From: Nematostella vectensis
Taxonomy: Eukaryota; Cnidaria; Anthozoa; Actiniaria; Edwardsiidae
Length of the DNA stretch: 64,000 nucleotides
Direction of reading: 5' to 3'
NCBI RefSeq assembly: GCF_932526225.1
Contig: NC_064039.1
Location: forward strand, 6,129,459 to 6,193,458
Every line of letters starts with the position of its first letter. Positions within the stretch are counted from its first letter, which is position 1. The notes beneath the pieces were generated by a model. The model did no database searches. It had not been told where the DNA came from and worked only from the letters and a program-made list of their open reading frames with translations. Below, one piece after another: positions 56,901-64,000 of this stretch. The translations under genes and the position numbers were made by a program.

Positions 56901-59900
56901 TGACAAGCACTGCGCACATCACCTAGTTTGTACACCACGAGTGCTTCGCACATCACCAAGTTTGTACACCACGAGCACTGCGCACATCACCTAGTTTGTA
57001 CACCACGAGTGCTTCGCACACCACCTAGTTTGTACACCACGAGCACTGCGCACATCACCTAGTTTGTACACCACGAGTGCTTCGCACATCACCTAGTTTG
57101 TACATGACAAGCACTGCGCACATCACCTAGTTTGTACACCACGAGCACTGCGCACACCACCTAGTTTGTACATGACGAGCACTGCGCACATCACCTAGTG
57201 TGTACACCACGAGCGCTTCGCACATCACCTAGTTTGTACATGACGAGCACTGCGCACATCACCTAGTTTGTACATGACGAGCGCTGTGCACATCACCTAG
57301 TTTGTACACCACGAGCACTGCGCACATCACCTAGTTTGTACACCACGAGCGCTTCGCACACCACCTAGTTTGTACACCACGAGAGCTTCGCACATCACCT
57401 AGTGTGTACATGACGAGCACTGGGGTGGGAGGCGCAACCCCTTGCCCCCCCCCCCCCCCCCTGGGTACGGGCCTTAGACAGGAAGAAATATAGACAGGCG
57501 GACGGACAGATAAAGCATTACCATGATGATAAATGGAATAAGAACAACCTTAGAGACTTTTCCAAGCGTTGTTCGGTACGCGAGGCTGAAGACTGCGGCC
57601 AGTGTCTTGCTATTGGGGATGAGGTTGAGCGGAGGTGGAAGCACGTTGCCCTTGTCGACCCAGTTCATCCACATTCGGGTGCGAGAAACTTTCCAACTCA
57701 AATCGGAGTTGTCCTGGATTTTGGATAAGGAAGCCGTAAGGGAGCGGTCATTAATTACTGGGGGGTGGGGTGGGCCGGCAATTTTGCAAAACCCTGGGAT
57801 AAAAAATGGCTCCCCTCAAATCCAAGCCAAAAAAAAAATCGTGACCCCACCCCCCCCTAGACCGGACGCCCAAAAATTTGAAGCCCCCCACCACCACCAT
57901 CTCAACAAATTTAAAACCAATAAAAACCACAGAGACTTGATATACATACAGTGTAGCTGAATATAATCTTTACTAAAATATAGACCGGCTAGCATGGCAA
58001 TTTTGTCCTATTTAGTTCAAGTATGAACCTTCACTTGCCCTTGTTAAGTGGCACAGAGATAAACAACAAGTACTGGTGTCGCTAGAAAACGACTACGTCG
58101 TCGAAAATTTTAACAAAGACATTTGAGTCTAGGTTTTGCAACATTTAAAAGTATTCGATTTGTTCAACTGATTTGAACGGGCAGCTTTGTCTGTCAACCA
58201 TTAGAGGGTTTCTCAAAATTTATTTATATAAAGACAAGATTTGTATCTGAACAATATGGAACTAGATATACAATAGTAGGAAACATTGTGAACTGAATAA
58301 AATTTTCATTTCAACAATGACTTTCTTGATCAGTATTATATTAAAACCAGACTTAAATTCGAAAAAAATGTGACTACCCCTTTAATGACAAAAAATGTGA
58401 CCCCCCGTTTAATGACAGCCCAAAAAATGTGACCCCCCTAAATCCGCGCCCCCCAAAACGTAGCCCCCCCCTACATATTTGCCGGCCCCCCAGTAACTAA
58501 TGACCGCTCCCTAAATAAGCTAATTCATTCGCGCAATTACTGTGAATTACATTTCTAGCGGAGCTCCTAAACTTGATATTGAAATTATGGAATGAAAATA
58601 AGCAAAGTTGTAGTTTGGAGCTCCGCTTTTAGTCAGTACCTAAATCTATGTATCATCACAGTCTATGGACGACATTTGTCATTTTAATGTTCAGGTTTCT
58701 GTCTATCTCAGCACAAACTTGATTAATTTCACGAAGCTATCGGCGATTGGTTTTGTGTAATAATTATTTGAGCTCTGCTTTTAAGCAATGTCTGAATCTA
58801 TATACATTCATTATTATAATACAAAAGAGTTGCATTATAAATGAAAACGTCGTGAAGGATGCACCGCACAAACCAATGTGATGGCGCACTTTGTTACACA
58901 TGCAGTATTCAGTTTACTAATTACTAATTACTTACTCTGTGTCAGTTTACACTAGATTCCCATCCGTCACCATGATTGCTTTTAAAATGCTGATCTTGTA
59001 CAATGGTGCCACCACCCCCCCCCCCCTGGAATGTCATAGGGTAAGGGTTATTAGAAAAGAAATCAGTAATACTTAAAAACTCACCGAAATTTCCTCATAT
59101 GAGCGCGTCATCACTGCAATCAGCATGTTTAATACAATGATGACCACTAGTATCTGGAACAGTCCGAACAACAGCATGCCGGTCTCCTTGGTGATAGAAA
59201 ATTCTTTGTCTTTTGTATCAAATGTGGCGAGTTCTGTCAAGCCGAACATTGACCAGAAAAGATTAAGAAATCCTGACTTGACACTGCAAGAGATTGAAGC
59301 ACAGTAACCAAATTTGGATAAATGCAAGGGGACTTTTTTTTAAGCCATCTGAGTGTTGTATAGAAGGTAACATGTGGTTATGTGCGATACAAAAATGTGA
59401 TCCCTCCAGACCCCACACCCCGTGGCCAAAATTTATTTTACAGTAAATCACAAATCAACTTTAAAGGTTTTGCCATCTCATTAGAGTTAAAAATTGTTTC
59501 GCGCGCCCAATGTGGTATATCTGTTAGAAAGGTAATCAATGCTGCTGACCACACCCAAATTGCTATACTTTAGGGTCAAAACTGATTTGCCGACGATCAC
59601 CCCGTCTGTTTTGTGGGGATTTTCCGGGGGTGGAGGTTAGGTAGGACAAAGGCAAGATGACGCCGGGTGCGCTTTAGGCGTGGTAAAGTAAGATGAAATG
59701 AGTCAGGGTATGACATAAAGTAAGTTGAATGTATTTACGTAACGAAGGTTAGCCAGAAGAAAACGAGATGAGTACACCTTTTGCTGTTCAATGACGGGAA
59801 AGGGACATTTATTTGTGCCAAACGTTGTATCGTTAACGTGCACTGTACGTTCATCAACATCGCACAAAACATCCTTAGCGTGACTCGACCTTCAATAACA

Positions 59901-62900
59901 ATGATTGAATATGCGCAAACATTCAATAGCATCAACGGACAATCCCGACTTTACAAACACGACTGGATCTTTTACCCCAACAAAAACGTCATTTTCATTT
60001 ACGACGTTGCACCAGCGCACCATAACCCACTAGATACCGGCCCAAACACCCTAAAAAAGTTACCCCCTACAGTCCATTTCTCAAGAGGCATTACAACGTA
60101 ATATAGGAACAGACACGGGAGCGAAATGTGGGCAATAGTTTTTAATAGATATCAAAATCAGGTATAAATGTCACTTCAAAAATAGAAAATAACACTAAAC
60201 TAATGATATTTTCTTTTCTTTTATCGAACAAATGATTGTCAAATCACATTCATGAAAATTACCTTGATGAACATGATTGTCTGAAAAAGCTTGTTGATCG
60301 TCGCAGTTTATGTTAATAGCACTAATGAATTTTCTATTTCGTATAAGTGATTGTCATTAAACGCTACTGATTGTCCAGACGTGGAATATAATTTTCATTG
60401 CGCGCAAAAGAATGTTCGTTCCAATCGAATTGAATGTCCATTTGCGTTATTGTTTCTCCGTTGATGCTAATGAATGTTCACGAATATTCAAATTCGAAAG
60501 TCGAGTCCCGCTAAATGATGTTTCGTGCGATGTTAATGAACGTACAATACACGCTATCGATGTAACTTTTGGCACAAATGAAAGTCCCTTTCCCGTTATT
60601 AATGAACAGCAAAAGGTGTAATTTTTCTCTCTCTTACGCTGAATATGGATGATCGGTGTCTACTGGTCTGGTGATGTTGACAAAATGCTGCTGCGATGTC
60701 TTATAGTGGGAGTACAGTTTCCTCAGGCTAAGTCCGAACGCCATGAAGAGTACAAAGAAGAACACGAAAAACTTTATCAAATCAGCAAATAGCATGTAAA
60801 GAGAAAGCTGCAGTGGCCCAAAAACATCGCTTACTTGGAGAAAGTTAGTCAAGTGAATGAAACTAAAGACCATGGCGAAGGCAAAAAAGCTATTAGCCAA
60901 TAAAGACAATTGGCTTGAGCGCACTGCCAAATTCTTCAGGTGAGGCGGAGAGGTCTGTGGAGACAAATAAGCTGTTAAACAAAGACTGTACGAGATAAGG
61001 AACAGTACGACCATGAGAAGAGATATGATGTTCCACCATTGACGAATGTAGCGAAACGCGCCCTGGAAATATAAATCTTTCATCTCTTGAAGGAACAGTC
61101 CTAGAACAAATAGCAGTATTCCCCAGTCTGCAAATGAAAAAAAAGCCACTTTCATCCTCTGTCATGATTCACTAGCTTTTTATGAATGTCATCATATGTT
61201 TCTTAATTAGAAATAACTAAAACTCGAAATAACTAAAACTCTCTGAGTTAATAAATTATTACACACTCATAAATTTCCCAGTGTAATAACATTGGTCTAA
61301 TACACTCTTTTTTTTTATAAGAACCTTTTTTTATAAGAACGTCCTGCCTGAGATTTCACCAAATTTAAAGAACATGCCGAGGATTAGATAGAAGAAATTT
61401 TTTTTCTTTTTTAGTCCTGATGCATATTCAGGCTTAAAATGTCTTAAAATTAAGAACGGCCCATCCTCAACTTAAAATTAGACGTTCTTATAAAAAAGAG
61501 AGTGTATCTGCCTTATAAAGCTTGATAACCTGATTACTGCGACGGGATCATCATTTCAGACATCAGATTCGAATGGACAAATTAAAATTGTTTTAGATGA
61601 TCAGTTTAATAGTACCTACCAATTAAAACTGGGATAAGAGTGTAATCGGTGAAATGATCTTCAATTGAAGACATCGCCAGTGCAATCGCAAAGAGGACAA
61701 ACGCACTAGTGTGGCTGTAAAACTTGACCGTTGGTGTCTTTAGTACGTTTGAGATGCGACAGTCAGGAGCAATGATATAAAAGAGTGCCAAGAAGGGTAG
61801 TAGAAGGGTGTGCCTCAACCAAAACAGTTTCCCAGTGTACCATGAACGGTACCTCCAAACTCTTGGCTCACGCTTGAACGTATAGATGCCGTGGTACAAT
61901 ATCTTGTCTAGACGGAGCTGGCTTTGCGGATGGGCAACCAGCTGAAATAAAGCCAGAATGACTTAGTACGTAGGTCCGATAGTTGGGATATGTAGAGTAT
62001 AGATAGGGACTACGCCCGGAATTTCCTTTGAGTCACGTTTTACCCCTGACGATAAAGGCTTGTACTAGCAGGGTTGCAGGGGAGTAAAAACAGCACCTCA
62101 CTACGTGCTCAAAGGTGCAAATAACAAATCATAGTTTGGCCCAAGAAAGCCAGGCCCCTACCGCACTCTACCGCACTGAAAGCTATATTATCTCTAGCAT
62201 TGCATAGCTGTAGCAGGCCTCGAATTATCGGGGAGGGGGGAGGGGGGGGGGGGGAGGGGCACGACACAGAAACATTAAAAAAAACTATGGGGGGCACAGC
62301 CACGCCCCTACTAGTCATTTCCTTAGACTTTTTTTTAAATATTGTGTCCCCAGTGCCCCACCCCCTGCTACGGCCCTGCATTGAAATACTCTTGTTTTAT
62401 TGCAAAAGATGAATGTAATGGTATTCAATGGATTTAAATATTTAGAGCCCTTTCTTGACTGTTTTGATGAACCGACCATTCAAAATACGATTTAAATTAT
62501 ATCAAGGCTAGTTTTGTTCTCGACTGTCTTTTTTGCAAACCCCTTCTCCCATCTCATTAAAATTGCAAAGCAAAGCAAAAAACAGTTACCTCATTCATGT
62601 CGTTTCGAATTGCTAAATTCAGCACGGACAGTTCTTTAAATGCTGTGTGCGAGCCCTCTACGTGCTTTTTATCCTTTTCGTAGACCCTTTGAATCTCAGG
62701 ATAGACATCAAGGAGCACATTGGTTTCATCAGTAGTGCGGCACTGCTCAAGCAAATCTACCGCGAATCTCTGGCAGTCTTTAGAGATCTGTTTATAGTCA
62801 TTATTGAATTCAAAATCACGATACATTTGATTCTTAAGCTTTTTGTTAAGCTCAAGCACGTGGAAGATGGGATGGAGTGCATCAGGGTTCATGATAAAGA

Positions 62901-63767
62901 AGTAGGATATGTACAGTGGACTGGCTAGCGCCCGGTAGGCATTGACTCGCAGATTAAAGGACAGTTCATTGGACAGTTCAAGACCAACACTGCAAAAGAA
63001 AGAGGTAAAAATAGTTAGCATAAAGTACCTGACCGTTTCTCGATTAAAAGACCAATTTTTAGTAAGGGACTGTAATACGTGCCTGTTATATGTGCATGTA
63101 TAAATGGGTGGGGGTTATTTTCGTAGAAGAGCGTGTGGCTTCTAAAGCACCCTACTTGATAAACTATGCAACAATACAGCCTAAGATATGATAAAAAGGG
63201 TATAGCCCCCTGTACGCCCCTGAAAGGCAACATAAGACCTGCTTGAGAGTGCCCTAATTTTATTTACTTGGTTCTGTTAAGCTGTTCATCATCATCATCC
63301 TCATCATCATCATCATGAGGCTCAAGCACGCGATAACCTTTGGACAAAAACAGTTCAATAATATCGAATTTCTCTAGGTGAACTGCCAGCATCAGAGGGC
63401 TCACAAAAGCTCCGGGCTTGACATCCTCGGGTCCGATATCTCCTCGCTTGCTACTGATATAGGGAAGCATCGTCTGAACGCAATCCTTGGAACCCTTTCT
63501 GACAGCGTTGAATAATGCTCCCCCAATTCTAGCCTGTTCATCGAGGAAAATCTTGAGAATATCACCGCGGTTCAGATCTATCGTGTCGGACAATAAAGCG
63601 CGCGTCACAAAATCCCGGGTTCTGAAGAGAAAATTTGGCCTCAGGTCGAAAAATGATCGCACTCCTTCGACGTCCTCGTTTAGAACCAAGTCAAACAATA
63701 GTTGCTCATCAGCAGAATAGCTCAGGTGGTCCATTTCTTTGTGTTCAAAGTGGCTTGAGGCTGCCAT
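53699..63767 (-). CDS. TRPC-like cation channel, seven exons
   Basis: Exons in order: 63268-63767, 62590-62989, 61620-61941, 60638-61127, 59085-59283, 57522-57713 and 53699-54232. All join in phase to about 878 residues. The ankyrin-region N-terminus ends in an acidic DDDDEDDDDE run, and exon 2 is the TRP_2 domain (RVNAYRALASPLYISYFF). Exons 3 and 4 hold S1-S5. Exon 5 has the TRPC pore signature LFWSMFGL (LFW near residues 579-581) and S6 VLNMLIAVMTRSYEEIS. The TRP-box region follows (SWKVSRTRMWMNWVDKGNVL, PPPLNLIPNSK). Exon 7 carries the CIRB-like helix (YKSRRMIIKNIVDRYLRKRR then DEVT) and runs into the 29-residue repeats. It should be a plasma-membrane receptor-operated cation channel. The C-terminal end is uncertain: exon 7 may instead be spliced at 53960 (GAG|GTAAGA). 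Confidence 0.92.
54298..54380. mobile_element. Family A MITE fragment in TRPC intron 6
   Basis: CAGGCCTATACCCAAGATTT, then TTGG, GAAATCCGAAAAAGTGGACC and a G run match the right half of the copy at 37899-38319 in reverse. The rest is replaced by the neighbouring purine repeat. Confidence 0.65.
54410..55054. repeat. Homopurine minisatellite (GGGGAAAGCGTAAA family)
   Basis: About 40 short units of 14-18 bp, built from AAAGCGTAAAGGGGAGAAAG and close variants, with purines almost unbroken on the plus strand. Minus-strand open frames rich in Ser, Pro, Leu and Phe are consequences of the repeat, not genes. It ends near a G run at about 54957-54969. Confidence 0.85.
55138..55377 (+). CDS. Candidate nested exon with signal-peptide-like start (uncertain)
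   Basis: On the plus strand, inside TRPC intron 6, an ATG opens 80 codons that end at a good donor (CAG|GTTAGA). From about residue 28 the stretch FRLLFCIIGLVLVADA resembles a signal peptide. It is followed by RKKNAGGAIARAFHFVKNEK and DSRQALDWLVQ with C- or G-ending codons, unlike the AT-rich surroundings. No downstream exon was found and I do not recognise the protein. The minus strand is also open here in two frames, so strand is not certain. Confidence 0.3.
55680..57475. mobile_element. Family A MITE carrying an internal 34-bp satellite
   Basis: The left part (55680-55874) has a G run, ATCTCCACGGGACGTT, TACCAGAGTGATCTAGCTTA and CGAAAGTGGACCTTCGGCCG in the order seen in the reverse complement of 37899-38319. 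The right end (57444-57475) is a C run plus CTGGGTACGGGCCT, the family A terminus. Between them, where other copies have a short G run, are about 1.55 kb of satellite. The right end is about 46 bp from the exon 6 donor of the TRPC gene. Confidence 0.75.
55876..57425. repeat. 34-bp satellite, about 45 units
   Basis: The unit begins TGTGTACATGACGAGCACTG, then CGCACATCACCTAG, with variants such as TTTGTACACCACGAG and GAGCGCTTCGCAC. Alternating variant types late in the array (about 56870-57400) suggest a two-unit higher-order repeat. No open frame of note. Confidence 0.92.
57739..58512. mobile_element. MITE family D, 774-bp copy in TRPC intron 5
   Basis: Ends AGGGAGCGGTCATTAATTAC and GTAACTAATGACCGCTCCCT (58493-58512) are inverted with one mismatch. 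Inside the ends are G/C-rich stretches (GGGGGGTGGGGTGGGCCGG and GCCGGCCCCC) and an AT-rich core. Compare the 200-bp copy at 33405-33604. Confidence 0.8.
58590..58810. repeat. Fragments related to the 442-bp tandem repeat
   Basis: AAAATAAGCAAAG, TTTGGAGCTCCGCTTTT and CCTAAATCTATGTAT near 58595-58652, and GAGCTCTGCTTTTAAGCAAT with CTGAATCTATATA near 58771-58806, match words of the repeat at 39857-41182. This shows that the unit has a dispersed relative. Confidence 0.6.
59773..60620. mobile_element. 848-bp element with about 160-bp inverted arms in TRPC intron 4
   Basis: The left arm (59773-59937) and right arm (60460-60620) are diverged reverse complements. Both start TACACCTTTTGCTGTTCA and share GACGGGAAAGGGAC/AACGGGAAAGGGAC, TTTGTGCCAAA and GTCGAGTC-type blocks. 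The right end lies only 18 bp downstream of the exon 4 donor. A diverged single end is seen at about 33315-33357. Confidence 0.8.
61300..61507. mobile_element. 208-bp MITE in TRPC intron 3
   Basis: The outer arms ATACACTCTTTTTTTTTATA (61300 onward) and TTATAAAAAAGAGAGTGTAT (ending 61507) pair, extended inward by ATAAGAACGTC. The left arm carries a duplicated TTTTTTTATAAGAAC block. Confidence 0.7.
62152..62385. mobile_element. G-run MITE family C copy in TRPC intron 2
   Basis: Left CTACCGCACTCTACCGCACT, then GTAGCAGGCCTCGAATTAT with a G run; right GCCCCACCCCCTGCTACGGC then CCTGC. The middle carries GGGGGGCACAGCCACGCCCC. It is the reverse orientation of the copy at 27993-28443. Confidence 0.65.
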
Positions 63768-64000
63768 CTCTTAGACCATTCTCGCCAACAACGAGTTGAT
63801 GATAACAGGGTTTAGTAATTTCGCTTTTTCCGGGTTGATTCACTGTTATTCTCTGCCACTTTATTCTATTTAAGGCCTGTGCTCCCTTTTATCCTGTTAG
63901 CTGCAGGGTCTTGGTGACGCAACGCTTAGCCTTAGCATGCAAGTTATCATGCGCCTTGCCATGAACTCGTTGCAATGAACGATGCGCAGCCAGCCCGTGA
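63768..64000. promoter_or_regulatory. Upstream region of the TRPC-like gene
   Basis: 233 bp upstream of the TRPC start codon at the window edge. On the minus strand it should contain the 5' UTR and core promoter. No TATA box or coding frame was recognised. Confidence 0.4.

Noticed and set aside
55876-57425. Possible CRISPR-like or tRNA-like array
   Set aside because: The 34-bp units are contiguous without spacers, and no tRNA fold or promoter boxes were found.

Overview
This is an intron-rich, AT-rich animal genomic window. The encoded proteins (spliceosomal SNRNP27, GATD3/ES1, the DDX56 helicase, an RNF24/122-type RING ligase, a Not homeobox protein, TRPA-like and TRPC-like channels) and the surviving U12-type introns point to an anthozoan cnidarian. 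A sea anemone such as Nematostella vectensis is my best guess; this is inferred from gene content, not from a database match. I rebuilt exon structures by hand from splice signals, reading phase and recalled family sequences.

Layout. 1-154 (+) is the last exon of an unknown gene, perhaps a relative of the next one. 4502-6521 (+) is a four-exon Ras-like GTPase. 7500-9543 (-) is SNRNP27 in ten coding exons. 9992-12208 is a 2.2 kb fold-back satellite element ending next to GATD3 (12236-15095, +, eight exons, with one GC-AG and one AT-AC intron). DDX56 converges on it from the minus strand (24435 down to 15444, 24 coding exons, one U12-type GT-AG intron). 25063-30177 (+) is an ankyrin TRP channel. 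31801-32370 (+) and three nearly identical tandem copies (34736-37442, -) form a family of small two-pass membrane proteins with a beta-rich N-terminus that I do not recognise firmly. 37500-42700 is repeat territory. 42751-45410 (-) is an RNF24/RNF122-like E3 ligase with a uORF. 47966-49117 (-) is a Not homeobox gene with a TATA box. 53699-63767 (-) is a seven-exon TRPC-like channel whose introns are full of satellites and MITEs.

The genes do not form a pathway. The recurrent theme is non-autonomous DNA: at least four families of G-run, GC-rich MITE-like elements; separate MITEs with TA, TTA, TTAA or 9-bp target duplications; and satellites that appear to have grown out of TIR elements or out of 5' splice sites. 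Two minisatellites (GTPase intron 3 and TRPC exon 7) each reiterate the splice donor of the exon they adjoin. Nothing in the window looks like a prokaryotic-style defence or biosynthetic system. The best candidates for undescribed biology are the two-pass membrane protein family, the splice-site-derived minisatellites and the satellite-bearing elements.
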